Part shown: positions 31,937 to 40,634 of the stretch, in pieces | Position numbering within the stretch: the first letter of the stretch is position 1 | How the letters are laid out: each line of letters starts with the position of its first letter | DNA from: Lentzea albida | GTDB taxonomy: Bacteria; Actinomycetota; Actinomycetes; Mycobacteriales; Pseudonocardiaceae | DNA length: 64,000 nucleotides | Assembly: GCF_900111005.1 (NCBI RefSeq) | Contig: NZ_FOFV01000014.1 | Span: forward strand, 1-64,000 | Direction: 5' to 3' | The notes under the pieces: model-generated | What the model was told of the DNA's origin: nothing | The model's database searches: none | The model's input: only the letters and a program-made list of their open reading frames with translations | Program-made: the position numbers and the translations under genes

Positions 31937-32809
31937 GTGCCGCACCACACACACGACGGAATCGACTGGTCCTCCCGCCTCCACGCGATGAGGCGCTACG
32001 GCTCGCTCCAGGCGGAGGCGCTGACCTCGGTCGCGCGCCGCCTCGTCGAACCACTGCCCGACTCACCGGTGGTGATGGACGTCGGCTGCGGCGCCGGCTC
32101 CATGAGCGTCCCCCTGGTCTCCGCGCTGCGCGACCACGGCGGCGGCGTGCTGGTCCTGGTCGACGCCACCCCCGAGTTGCTGGACGCGGCCTGCACCGCG
32201 GCACGTCTCGAATCGGACGGCGTCGTGCAGGTCAAACCGGTCCTCGCAGACCTGTCGTCCGAGGACCCGCTGTCCTTCGCGGGCCCGGTGGAGCTCATCT
32301 GGGGCTCCCGCGTGATCCACCACCTGCCCGATCAGTTGCGCGGCGTCAAGCGCCTGGTCTCGGCCCTCGCCCCCGGCGGCTGGCTGGCCCTCGCGGAAGG
32401 CGGACTCGAAACCCGCTTCCTCCCCTGGGACCTCGGCGTCGGCGCACCGGGCCTCCAGGACCGCCTGGCCGCGGCCCGCGCCGACTGGTTCGTGTCGATG
32501 CGCGAGAACATGACGGGCACCGTCCGCCTCCCCGTCGGCTGGAACGTGGCCCTGGCCGACGCGGGCCTCGGCGAGATCAGCGCCTTCAGCTTCGTCGTCG
32601 ACCACCCGGCGCCGGCGAAGCAGCTGGTCCGGGACTGGGCAGCCGACCGCCTGACCTGGCTGGCCGAGGTCACGAGCCCCTCGCTGCATCCTGCCGACCG
32701 CGAGGCGTTGCGTCGCCTGCTCAACCCCTCCGACTCGGAGTACGTCGGGGCCCGCGAGGACGTGTTCCTGCTGGAGACCGACACCGTGCACGTGGGACGG
32801 CGCCGGTGA
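31937..32809 (+). CDS. Class I SAM-dependent methyltransferase
   Basis: A 290-residue protein with the SAM-binding motif VVMDVGCGAGSMSVPL near residue 47, the acidic end of strand 2 (VLVDATPE), and the post-I motif IWGSRVIHHLPDQLRG with LAPGGWLALAEGG. The substrate cannot be told from sequence. GTG start. It overlaps the next small gene by 4 bp. Position next to whiB7 allows, but does not show, a role in resistance. Confidence 0.88.
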   Translation: MPHHTHDGIDWSSRLHAMRRYGSLQAEALTSVARRLVEPLPDSPVVMDVGCGAGSMSVPLVSALRDHGGGVLVLVDATPELLDAACTAARLESDGVVQVKPVLADLSSEDPLSFAGPVELIWGSRVIHHLPDQLRGVKRLVSALAPGGWLALAEGGLETRFLPWDLGVGAPGLQDRLAAARADWFVSMRENMTGTVRLPVGWNVALADAGLGEISAFSFVVDHPAPAKQLVRDWAADRLTWLAEVTSPSLHPADREALRRLLNPSDSEYVGAREDVFLLETDTVHVGRRR

Positions 32810-33000
32810 CCGCTGGTCCGGCGGCCTCTTCGGCCTCTTGCCACAGATGTGGGCGGCTGCGTTCCTCCGTTCCCGACCTCGAGTTGCTGGCCTGGTCTTC
32901 GGAGCGGGTGGGTGGGGGACTGCGGTGGTTGTGCGTGGGGTGTTCTAAGAGCCACGTGCGGGACATCGAGGGGAAGTTGCCGGACGAGTACTGGCGTTGA
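32806..33000 (+). CDS. Small zinc-ribbon protein
   Basis: 64 residues from GTG 32,806, overlapping the methyltransferase stop. Two CxxC pairs (CHRCGRLRSS and CVGCSKSHVRDIEGKLP) about 30 residues apart predict a zinc ribbon. Similar short proteins are widespread in actinobacteria, function unknown. Ends DEYWR. Confidence 0.75.
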   Translation: MTAGPAASSASCHRCGRLRSSVPDLELLAWSSERVGGGLRWLCVGCSKSHVRDIEGKLPDEYWR

Positions 33001-33619
33001 GTCACCTTGGGGCGCGGATCGCGCGCTGGTGGGGTGGTGTGCGGCCCGCCGTTGGGTGTGTTGGGCCTGGGGTGGGGTGTTGGGGGAAGCGCGAGTTCTG
33101 GGTGGCTGGCGTGAGCGCGGGGCTCGGTGCGTCGCGCGGCCTCGGGTGGCTCACGCGCGCGGAAGTTCGCGCGAGGGGGCTCGTCTAGGGACTGGCTTGT
33201 GTGGCGAGGGGGTCGCACGAAGGCAGGGTTCGCGCGGGCACGGCTCGAGAGGGAGTGAGCTTGCGTCGTGCCTGAGCTCGTATGGGGACGGGGGCCGCAG
33301 GGCCGCCTGGCGGGGTGTGGGCTCGTGTCGGGGCTTGGGCTCTTATGGGGCGGGTCGCGCGGAGACAGGGCTCATATAGGAGTGCGCTCGCGTGGACGCG
33401 TTCGCGCCGGGGCGGGCTCGTGGGTGTGAGTCGCCGGCCGCAGGGTGCCGCTTTGCCGTGTGCTGGGCGCGGCGCCGCAGCGTTGTGAGGTGCTGGGTGT
33501 CGGGCGCTGGGGTGAGCGGTCCGTTGGCTGAATGCCCGATGAGCAACCGCACCTGAAGGGCACGTGAGCGGATGACCCGCGTCAGGAAGGCGCGCGTCCC
33601 ACAACACGCGCCGCCGCCG
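33001..33619. repeat. G-rich intergenic tract with degenerate GGGCTC repeats
   Basis: About 600 bp with no credible gene and strong G over C bias on the plus strand. The motif GGGCTC-n-TAT-n-GGGG recurs in degenerate form at 33,178, 33,274, 33,319, 33,337, 33,368 and 33,414. Open frames here read as low-complexity Gly/Arg/Trp and are rejected. Confidence 0.55.
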
Positions 33620-34162
33620 TCAGGTCGGGTAGAGGTGTGCCAAGGCCTGCCTGACCAGCGCCGTCCCCCGTCGGCACCCCGCCTCCACCTCCTCCCGCAG
33701 GTCGGCCGGCGAGCACAACCGCGCCTCCACCACCGCGTCGAGGACGGCCACCACGGTGCGCGGGTTCAGCTCTCGCCGGGCCATGTCCACCGCGGCCCGT
33801 GCTGCGCCGGCGAGTCGCAGGCCGTGGCGCTGCACCACGTCGGGTGGGCGACTCGTGCGTTCCAGCAGGATGCCCGGGTGGGCTCTTCGCGTGTTCGAGC
33901 CGCCGAGCACGTGGACGTGGCGGGGGAGGGGGACGGCTGCGCCTTGGCGGACCAGGGCGTCGGCTCCCGTGATGACCGACGTGGGGCCGGTGAAGGCGAG
34001 GACGGCGCGCAACCTGTCCAGGCGGGTCGGCGGGGACGGGGAGGTCAGGACCACGCCCGGCAGCAGGCGCTGCCACGGCCCGAGTGGGGCGCAGCGGCGC
34101 ACTGCCTGACGTGAGGAGACTCCGGATCGGCGCAGGTCAGCGGTGGTTGTGATGGGTGCCAT
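33620..34162 (-). CDS. AbiEi-like winged-helix protein (type IV antitoxin-like)
   Basis: A 180-residue protein. The N terminus (ITTTADLRRSGVSSRQAVRRCAPLGPWQRLLPGVVL) matches the AbiEi-type winged helix seen in type IV antitoxins and in many solo actinobacterial proteins. The middle (VITGADALVRQGAAVPLPRHVHVLGG) and end are helical. No AbiEii nucleotidyltransferase partner is next to it, so it is likely a solo regulator or DNA-binding protein. ATG 34,162. Confidence 0.65.
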   Translation of the reverse strand: MAPITTTADLRRSGVSSRQAVRRCAPLGPWQRLLPGVVLTSPSPPTRLDRLRAVLAFTGPTSVITGADALVRQGAAVPLPRHVHVLGGSNTRRAHPGILLERTSRPPDVVQRHGLRLAGAARAAVDMARRELNPRTVVAVLDAVVEARLCSPADLREEVEAGCRRGTALVRQALAHLYPT

Positions 34163-34247
34163 GGGTTCATCGTGGCCCATGCGGACAGGGGGAGATCGGG
34201 CTCGACCGCAACCTGTGGACAACTCTGCCCAGGTTCACTCGGACGAG

Positions 34248-35558
34248 TCAGTCGTCGAATCCCGGCTGCCAGCGGGCGACGATCTCGCGGGCCGTCACGT
34301 GGGCGTCGAGCTGGCAGAGGATGCCCGTCGCGCCCAGCGTCACGCGGTGGATCAGCAGGTACTGCGGCGGCAGGTTCAGGGAGCGGCCCGTCTGCGAGTC
34401 CGGGCTGCGCAGGTCGCCCACGCGCTCCGCCTGCGACTGCAGCCAGCGGCGGGTGAAGTGGAACGACTCGGTGCGCAGCGGCTCCACGAAGGGGGCCAGG
34501 TAACCGAGGACGTCCTCACCGTGCAGTTCCATGCCCTCGCGGATGAAGTTCTCGGTGCGCAGCAGTTCGACCAGGTCGTCGGAGCGGCCGTCCAGCGCGA
34601 GGCGGGTCATCAGGCCCAGCGTCTTCGGCAGGCCGTCGGGGAGGCGGGCCACGGCGCCGAAGTCGATCACGCGCAGGCGGCCGTCGTCGCCCAGCATGAA
34701 GTTGCCGGGGTGCGGGTCGGCGTGCAGCAGGCCCGAGCGGGACGGGGCCGAGAAGTGGAACTCGGCCAGCCGCTGCCCGGCCAGGTCGCGTTCTTCGACC
34801 GTGCCCTCGCGGATGATGTGCGACAGGCCAACGCCGGAGGTCCACTCGGTCACCATGACCTTGGGCGCCGAGGCGATGACGCGGGGGACCACCACGTGCG
34901 GGTCGTTCTCGAAGGCCTTCGCGAACGTGCGCTGGTTCGCGGCCTCGTCGCGGTAGTCGAGCTCCTCCAGGTACCGGTCGCGCAGCTCCTCGAGCAGCGG
35001 GCGCACCTCGGCGCCGGGCATGATCGCCTGCAGCAGCCTCGAGAAGCGCAGCAGCTGCTTCAGGTCGGCGCGCAGGGCCTCGTCCGCGCCGGGGTACTGC
35101 ACCTTCACCGCCACGTCGCGGCCGTCGTGCCACACGGCGCGGTGCACCTGGCCGATGGACGCCGAGGCGGCGGGCGTGTCGTCGAACGACTGGAAGCGCT
35201 TCGCCCAGGACGCGCCGAGCTGCTCGGCGAGGACGCGGTGCGTGGTGCGGGCGGGCATCGGCGGGGCCGCGGTCTGCAGCTTCGTCAGGGCCTCGCGGTA
35301 CGGCGCGGCGAGCTCGTCCGGGACCGCCGCCTCGAACACGCTCAGGGCCTGGCCGAACTTCATGGCGCCGCCCTTGAGCTGGCCCAGCACCGCGAAGACC
35401 TGCTCCGCCGTCTTGGCCGTCACCTCGGCGTTGACCTCGTCGGCCGCGCGTCCGGTGAGTCGCTTCCCCCAGCCGCCGACAACCCGGCCGGCCACCCCGA
35501 TCGGGAGGCTCGCCAGCTTGGCGGTGCGCTGCACGGCCTTGCGCGGAATCTCGGTCAC
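34248..35558 (-). CDS. ABC1/UbiB-family atypical protein kinase-like protein
   Basis: A 436-residue protein with the ABC1 signature KFGQALSVFEAAVP (KxGQ motif) near residue 68, the Ala-rich loop TPAASASIGQVHRAVW, the lysine in VAVKVQYPG, the HADPHPGNFML catalytic segment and VIDFGAVARL. UbiB-type proteins act as ATPases/kinases supporting quinone or lipid metabolism at membranes. The GTG start at 35,558 overlaps the upstream gene by 4 bp. I recall the M. tuberculosis counterpart Rv3197 beside whiB7. Confidence 0.92.
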   Translation of the reverse strand: MTEIPRKAVQRTAKLASLPIGVAGRVVGGWGKRLTGRAADEVNAEVTAKTAEQVFAVLGQLKGGAMKFGQALSVFEAAVPDELAAPYREALTKLQTAAPPMPARTTHRVLAEQLGASWAKRFQSFDDTPAASASIGQVHRAVWHDGRDVAVKVQYPGADEALRADLKQLLRFSRLLQAIMPGAEVRPLLEELRDRYLEELDYRDEAANQRTFAKAFENDPHVVVPRVIASAPKVMVTEWTSGVGLSHIIREGTVEERDLAGQRLAEFHFSAPSRSGLLHADPHPGNFMLGDDGRLRVIDFGAVARLPDGLPKTLGLMTRLALDGRSDDLVELLRTENFIREGMELHGEDVLGYLAPFVEPLRTESFHFTRRWLQSQAERVGDLRSPDSQTGRSLNLPPQYLLIHRVTLGATGILCQLDAHVTAREIVARWQPGFDD

Positions 35559-36349
35559 TCGGCCATGTTATGTGCGGAGCACTGACAGTCAGGGTGCGGA
35601 TACCAGCTTCGCCTCTCAGCAACCCCGGTCGCGAGGTCCAGTTCGAGGGTGGCGTTCAGCACTGCCGGCGGGGCCTGCTCGTGCCCGTTGACGTAGACCA
35701 GCGACTCCAGGACCTGCGCCACGGCCAGCGCCGCCGTGCCCGACGCGAACAGCACGTCGGTGGACGCGGGCCTGCCCACGAGCTGGGCCGCGATGACGGG
35801 CCAGGCCGGGTCCTGGTCGGCGCGGTGCAGGTCCGCGCAGTTCAGGCACGACGAACGCCCTGGCAGCACCAACGGGCCGACGATGCCCACGCCCTCACGC
35901 ACGCGCACGGCCAGATGAGGCGTCCGGAATGCCATCAGCGTGCTGACGAGGTTCGGATCGGGGACGAGCGTCGCCGCCAGCACCGTCAGATCCGCGTTGT
36001 GCGCGAGCTGGACGTTGGATTCAGCCAGAAGCGAAGTGATGGAAAGCGCGAGGTGCCCGGACCCGTGGACGGCGGCCGTCCCACCCCTCGCGGGGGACTC
36101 GCCGTCGAGCAGACCGGCTTCGTCGAGTGAAGCGAGAACTTCACCCAGCTGGGTGGGGTCCTCGCCGCGGGATTTCAGCTTTTCACCCAGTTCAGCGACC
36201 GTGTGCCGGCCGTCGAGGGTGACCAGCTCGTCGACCAGCGCCTCGGGCAGCGAGTCGATCACGACCGCGTGCTTGGGGTCGATGCCGACCTGGACGACGC
36301 CGAGGGATCTGCGCACCACGGCCAGTCCTGCACGCACGCGAGGTCTCAT
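35555..36349 (-). CDS. Cyclodehydratase/ThiF-like actinobacterial protein (Rv3196 type)
   Basis: 264 residues from ATG 36,349 (GTG 36,355 possible). The N-terminal part (about 1-90; VQVGIDPKHAVVIDSLPEALVDELVTLDG) resembles the peptide-binding domain of TOMM cyclodehydratases. The second half resembles ocin-ThiF-like proteins, with a likely zinc site from CLNCADLHR and the terminal CQCSAHN. No YcaO enzyme or precursor peptide is adjacent. Its conserved place beside the ABC1 gene suggests a housekeeping role. Confidence 0.6.
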   Translation of the reverse strand: MRPRVRAGLAVVRRSLGVVQVGIDPKHAVVIDSLPEALVDELVTLDGRHTVAELGEKLKSRGEDPTQLGEVLASLDEAGLLDGESPARGGTAAVHGSGHLALSITSLLAESNVQLAHNADLTVLAATLVPDPNLVSTLMAFRTPHLAVRVREGVGIVGPLVLPGRSSCLNCADLHRADQDPAWPVIAAQLVGRPASTDVLFASGTAALAVAQVLESLVYVNGHEQAPPAVLNATLELDLATGVAERRSWYPHPDCQCSAHNMAE

Positions 36350-36400
36350 GTCCACGACGGCAAGACTGGCAGGGGGCGGCGCCCCCTGCCAGCGCGAACG

Positions 36401-36556
36401 TCAGACCTTGGCCTTGCCGAGGATCCGCGTCATCTTCGTGCCGCAGACAGGGCAGGTGCCCTTCGCCATGCGCCGGCCATTGGTCTCCTCGACGTTGCCG
36501 TCGAAGTCGCGCTTCTCGCGACACTTGACGCAGTAGCCGTTGTAGGTGTCGGCCAC
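36401..36556 (-). CDS. DUF5679 zinc-ribbon small protein
   Basis: 51 residues from GTG 36,556 with GGGAGGGG upstream. YCVKCREKRDF, then GTCPVCGTKMTRILGK: two CxxC pairs forming a zinc ribbon. This matches the short DUF5679 proteins of actinobacteria, function unknown. Confidence 0.85.
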   Translation of the reverse strand: MADTYNGYCVKCREKRDFDGNVEETNGRRMAKGTCPVCGTKMTRILGKAKV

Positions 36557-36751
36557 AGCCCCTCCCTTGCAGTTGTGAGTGCGGACACACTCGGGGACCT
36601 TGGCGCGACGGTACCTCCGCGAGCGCGCGAAACCGCGCATGTCGATCCCGCGCGTGTCCAGCCGCCGTTCGGTGGAACTTCACCCGCCGGGTGCGCGCCT
36701 GCCGCCGGTTGGGGGCCGAAAATTGTCGGTGACGCCGTTTACGGTGACTGC

Positions 36752-37279
36752 ATGGCCGAACCGCGGGTGGAAGTGCGGCGGAGCCCCCGGCGCCGCCGCA
36801 TGGTCAGCGCGTACCGGGAGGGTGACACCGTCGTCGTCCTCCTACCGGCACGGATGACCAAGGGGGAAGAGAAGCACTGGGTGGCGGAGATGTTGAGCCG
36901 CCTCCAGCGCAGCGAGACGCGCAGGAAGTCCCCTGCGCGGACATCGGACGAGGCGTTGATGGCGCGGTGCGCCGAGCTGTCGGCGCGCTACCTGGACTCG
37001 CTGGCCGATCCGGTGAGCGTGCGCTGGGTGCCGCCCATGCGCACGCGCTGGGCGTCGTGCACGCCGACGGAGGGCACGATCCGCGTGTCCGAACGGCTGC
37101 GCGACGTGCCGCCGTGGGTGCTCGACTACGTGCTGGTGCACGAGCTCGCGCACCTGCTGGTCCCAGGGCACGGCAAGGACTTCTGGGAGTGGGTCCACCG
37201 CTACCAGAAGACCGAGCGGGCCATGGGCTACCTGGAGGGTCTCTCGGCCGCCGCAGGCTGGGGGATCACCGAGGACTGA
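36752..37279 (+). CDS. YgjP/M48-like zinc metallopeptidase
   Basis: 175 residues from ATG 36,752. The signature WVLDYVLVHELAHLLVPGHGKDFWEWVHRY holds the HExxH zinc site plus the third His. RTRWASCTPTEGTIRVSERL is the typical preceding block of YgjP/DUF45 (SprT-like) proteins. The family includes putative metalloproteases, sometimes next to restriction systems; here it lies in the conserved core block. Confidence 0.9.
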   Translation: MAEPRVEVRRSPRRRRMVSAYREGDTVVVLLPARMTKGEEKHWVAEMLSRLQRSETRRKSPARTSDEALMARCAELSARYLDSLADPVSVRWVPPMRTRWASCTPTEGTIRVSERLRDVPPWVLDYVLVHELAHLLVPGHGKDFWEWVHRYQKTERAMGYLEGLSAAAGWGITED

Positions 37280-37290
37280 AGGTCCGACCA

Positions 37291-37435
37291 CGCGAAGCGC
37301 GCCCGGCGACGGTGTGTTCGCCGGGCTTTCGCGTGTTCGGGTGCGGCAGCCGGTGTGGTGAGCGCTTGCCGGGGTTCGAACGAGGCGCACCTCGAGAACG
37401 CGGCGCGCCCGGCGAGGAAGTCCTCACCGGGCGCG
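37291..37435. terminator. Two hairpins between convergent genes
   Basis: 37,291-37,333: GCCCGGCGA stem with an outer CGCGAA/TTCGCG pair. 37,404-37,435: 15-bp stem with one mismatch and a 2-nt loop. They are placed to terminate the YgjP gene and the zinc-metalloprotease gene. Confidence 0.8.
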
Positions 37436-37454
37436 TCACACGTTCAGGTACTGG

Positions 37455-38774
37455 TCAGGCTCCTTCGGGCTTGCCGCCGTCCTCCGGCTTGTCGCCCTTG
37501 CCGCCGTCCTCGCGCATGGTGCGCTCCAGCTCGGCGATCGGGTCCTCGAGGGCGTTGCGCGTGTTGGTGAGGCGCTCGGCGAACTCCAGCGGGTCGTCCA
37601 GGTCCTCGGCCGTCGGGACGAGCTCGGCGTGCTCCCAGACGCCGTCGCGCACCTCGACGCCGTGCTGGTCGCCGATGAGCTTCCACAGCGCGGAGGCGGC
37701 GCGCAGCTTGCGCGGGCGCAGCTCCAGGCCGACGAGCGTCGCGAACGTCTGCTCGGCCGGGCCACCGGAGGCGCGGCGGCGGCGCAGCGTCTCGCGCAGC
37801 GCGGGGGCGCCGGGCAGGCGTTCGGAGACGGCGGCGTCGACCACGACGTCCACCCAGCCCTCGACCAGGGCGAGGAGCGTCTCCAGGCGGTTGAGCGCCG
37901 CCTTCTGCTCCGGGGTGGTCTGCGGTTCGAGCAGGCCCGAGCCCATGGCCTCCTCGATGGAGGCGGGGTTCGACGGGTCGATCTGGCCCGCGAGCTGCTC
38001 CAGCGCGGAGGTGTCGACCTTGATGCCCTTGGCGAACTCCTCGACGGTGTCGAGCAGGCGCTGCCGCAGCCACGGCACGTGCGTGAAGAGGCGCTGGTGC
38101 GCGGCTTCGCGGGCGGCGAGGAACACCATCACCTCGGACGCGGGACGCTCCAAGCCCTCGGTGAACTTCTCGATGTTCGCCGGCAGCAGCGCCGCGGTGC
38201 CCTCGGGCCCGAGCGGCAGGCCGACGTCGGTCGAGGTGAGGACCTCGGAGCCGAGCTGCGCGAGCGCGTTGCCCAGCTGCGAGCCGAACGCCATGCCGCC
38301 CATCTGCCCGAGCATGGACAGCAGCGGACCGGCCGCCTGCTTCGCCTCGGCGGGCATCGCCTCGACCCAGGCGCCGGACATGCGCTGCGCGACCGGGTCG
38401 CACAGGCGCTGCCACGTCGGGATGGTGCGCTCGATCCAGTCGCGCGCGGTCCACGCCTGCGTCGTGCGGGTGCCGGCCGGCAGCGAGGTGACCGGGTCGA
38501 GCCACATCTCCGCCAGGTGCACGGCGTCGGTGACCGCGCTCGACTGGTCGGACGCGAACCCGATCGTGGTCGTCGTCGAGGACAGCTGCTGGAACGCGAT
38601 CTGCTTGGCGAGGTCGTAGTTGACCGGCCCGCTCGACGTCCCGGCGCTGCTCAGCATCGCGCCCAGCTGGCTCAGCATGTTGCCCAGCTGAGAGAAGTCG
38701 AACGGGTTGTCTCCCGGCTTCCCGCTCTTGTCGTCGGGGTCGTGCGGGCTGAACCCGAACGGCACGTCACTCAT
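37455..38774 (-). CDS. Zinc-dependent metalloprotease (DUF2342/zincin_2 family)
   Basis: A 439-residue protein. The Gly/Ser-rich N terminus (FSQLGNMLSQLGAML) and the family block VMVFLAAREAAHQRLFTHVPWLRQRL, containing the variant zinc motif REAAH, are typical of the actinobacterial DUF2342 family. The C terminus is low complexity and charged. The physiological substrate is unknown. Divergent from the PDZ-Lon gene (44 bp gap), a pairing I recall from M. tuberculosis Rv3195/Rv3194c. Confidence 0.85.
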   Translation of the reverse strand: MSDVPFGFSPHDPDDKSGKPGDNPFDFSQLGNMLSQLGAMLSSAGTSSGPVNYDLAKQIAFQQLSSTTTTIGFASDQSSAVTDAVHLAEMWLDPVTSLPAGTRTTQAWTARDWIERTIPTWQRLCDPVAQRMSGAWVEAMPAEAKQAAGPLLSMLGQMGGMAFGSQLGNALAQLGSEVLTSTDVGLPLGPEGTAALLPANIEKFTEGLERPASEVMVFLAAREAAHQRLFTHVPWLRQRLLDTVEEFAKGIKVDTSALEQLAGQIDPSNPASIEEAMGSGLLEPQTTPEQKAALNRLETLLALVEGWVDVVVDAAVSERLPGAPALRETLRRRRASGGPAEQTFATLVGLELRPRKLRAASALWKLIGDQHGVEVRDGVWEHAELVPTAEDLDDPLEFAERLTNTRNALEDPIAELERTMREDGGKGDKPEDGGKPEGA

Positions 38775-38818
38775 GCCTCTACCGTACGCGGATCGACATG
38801 GTCGTACGCTGTTCAGCC

Positions 38819-39898
38819 GTGAGTGAAACCGTCACGACCGCACCCCCACCCGCGCCCCCGCCGAGGGAACGCGGACTGACCCGCCGGACGTGGACGCTGA
38901 TCGTCAGCTTCCTGGTGGTGGCGATACTCGGGACAGCGGGCGGCTTCGTCCAGGTCCCGTACGTCGCGCTGGGCCCCGGCCCGACCTACGACGTGCTCAG
39001 CAAGGTGAAGGACGCCGACGTGGTGTCGGTCGACGGCCAGGACACCTTCCCCACCGGGGGAACGCTGCGCATGACGACGGTCTCGCTCACCGACGACGTC
39101 TCGCTGTTCGGCGCGCTCGGCCTGTGGTTGTCCGGCCGGTACGCCCTGGCGCCGCGCGAGGAGTTCTTCAAGCCCGGCGAGTCCGAGGAGCAGGTGCAGA
39201 AGAACAACGAACTCGCGTTCAGCGAGTCGCAGACCTCCGCCGAGGTCGCCGCGCTGCACTACCTCAAGTATCCGGGCATGGTGATCGCGAACCAGGTCAC
39301 GAAGGGCAGCCCCGCGGACAACGTCATCCCGCTCGGCGCCCGGATCATCTCGGTCAACGGCAAGCAGGTGCAGAGCGCCGCGGACGTCAGCGCCGCGCTC
39401 GAGAACACCAAGCCGGGCGACCGGATCGAGGTGGCGTTCGAGAAGGACGGCACCTCCCAGTCGACCCAGCTCACCCTCGGCACCCGCGACGACGGCCGCC
39501 CGGCGGGCTTCATCGGCATCTCGCCGGTCGACCGCGCGGACGTGCCGTTCAAGATCAAGATCAGCCTGTCGGACGTCGGCGGTCCCTCGGCGGGCCTGAT
39601 CTTCGCGCTCGCGATCGTCGACAAGCTGACGCCGGGCGAGCTCAACGGCGGCAAGGCCATCGCGGGCACCGGCGAGATCACCGGCGACGGCACCGTGAAG
39701 CCCATCGGCGGCATCGCCTTCAAGATGGTCGCCGCGAAGGAGGCCGGCGCGGAGGCGTTCCTCGTGCCCTCGGCCAACTGCAACGACGCGAAGCAGCAGG
39801 CGCCGGACGGCCTGAAGCTGATCAAGGTCGAGAACCTGTCGGACGCCGTGTCGTCGCTGGAGGCCCTCAACTCCGGCAAGGAGACGCCGAGCTGCTGA
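38819..39898 (+). CDS. Membrane-anchored PDZ-Lon-type serine protease
   Basis: 359 residues from GTG 38,819: one N-terminal membrane span (about residues 23-45), an extracytoplasmic PDZ domain (KGSPADNVIPLGARIISVNGK, about 155-225) and a Lon-like protease domain with the Ser-Lys dyad (VGGPSAGLIF near 255; GTVKPIGGIAFKMVAAK near 300). It probably degrades or processes exported proteins. Family name YlbL-like. Confidence 0.9.
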   Translation: MSETVTTAPPPAPPPRERGLTRRTWTLIVSFLVVAILGTAGGFVQVPYVALGPGPTYDVLSKVKDADVVSVDGQDTFPTGGTLRMTTVSLTDDVSLFGALGLWLSGRYALAPREEFFKPGESEEQVQKNNELAFSESQTSAEVAALHYLKYPGMVIANQVTKGSPADNVIPLGARIISVNGKQVQSAADVSAALENTKPGDRIEVAFEKDGTSQSTQLTLGTRDDGRPAGFIGISPVDRADVPFKIKISLSDVGGPSAGLIFALAIVDKLTPGELNGGKAIAGTGEITGDGTVKPIGGIAFKMVAAKEAGAEAFLVPSANCNDAKQQAPDGLKLIKVENLSDAVSSLEALNSGKETPSC

Positions 39899-39935
39899 CC
39901 TGTCCGCTCGCCGCGAACAGCGCACAAAGACTTGA

Positions 39936-39978
39936 CAACCCCGGCGGGTTCACCCGCCGGGTTCACCCGCCGGGGTTG
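39936..39978 (+). terminator. Terminator after the PDZ-Lon gene
   Basis: A perfect 14-bp stem (CAACCCCGGCGGGT with 39,965-39,978). The loop carries another CACCCGCCGGG unit, so alternative pairings exist. Confidence 0.8.
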
Positions 39979-40000
39979 TGCCAGCCTGGGGACGTGACGA

Positions 40001-40540
40001 CTAGGGCCGCAGCGTGGCGAGCAGCGCGTCGGTGAGGTTGGGAGCCAGCTCGGGGTGTTCGACGAACTCCTCGGGCATCTCGACCGTGCCGCGCAGGCGC
40101 AGCACGCAGGAGACCGAGCCGTCGCGCAGCACGGCCGCGACCAGGCGGGCCTCGCGGCGTGACGGGTGCTCGGCGGCGAACCTGCGTGCCGCCTCGTCGT
40201 CCAGCTCGCCGTGGCTCAGTTCCGTCTCGGCCTCCGGCGGGAGGACGACGATCTCCTGGGCCAGTGCGCAGCCGGTGACGGTCTGCGGCCACTCGATGCC
40301 CGCGAGCGCGTCTCCCAGATCGCCTTCCAGGGCGTCCTGGGCGATCGGGGTCAGCGGGCTCGACTCGGGGTCGAGCTGGCTGCGCAGCTCCGGCTGCTGG
40401 TCGAGCAGGTCCGAGGTGGCGACGAGGGAGAAGAGCTGCGGTGGCTGGTCCCAGCCGCCCGCCGCTACGAACTCCTCGACCTCTCGGGCGACCGTCGGGA
40501 GGATGACCGCTGGCGTTTCACTCGCTGACACGCGTGTCAT
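40001..40540 (-). CDS. PPA1309-family conserved actinobacterial protein
   Basis: A 179-residue protein: VILPTVAREVEEFVAAGGWDQPPQLFSLV at the start, GIEWPQTVTGCALAQEIVVLPP in the middle and EARLVAAVLRDGSVSCVLRLRG near the end, as in the PPA1309 family. Function unknown. Divergent from the UPF0182 gene with about 94 bp between starts. Confidence 0.88.
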   Translation of the reverse strand: MTRVSASETPAVILPTVAREVEEFVAAGGWDQPPQLFSLVATSDLLDQQPELRSQLDPESSPLTPIAQDALEGDLGDALAGIEWPQTVTGCALAQEIVVLPPEAETELSHGELDDEAARRFAAEHPSRREARLVAAVLRDGSVSCVLRLRGTVEMPEEFVEHPELAPNLTDALLATLRP

Positions 40541-40634
40541 CGTAAGACGGCGGACTTCACGGGAACCCAGGGCGTCGTCCGTAGAGTTGGACTAAACGTA
40601 CGTATCGATTTACCGCGATCCAGGAGCGTGCCTC

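Noticed and set aside
33620..34162. Complete AbiE type IV toxin-antitoxin pair
   Set aside because: No AbiEii nucleotidyltransferase gene on either side; only the AbiEi-like winged helix is visible.
35555..36349. RiPP (TOMM) biosynthesis cluster
   Set aside because: Only a cyclodehydratase-like protein is present; no YcaO enzyme, dehydrogenase or precursor peptide, and the gene sits in a conserved housekeeping block.
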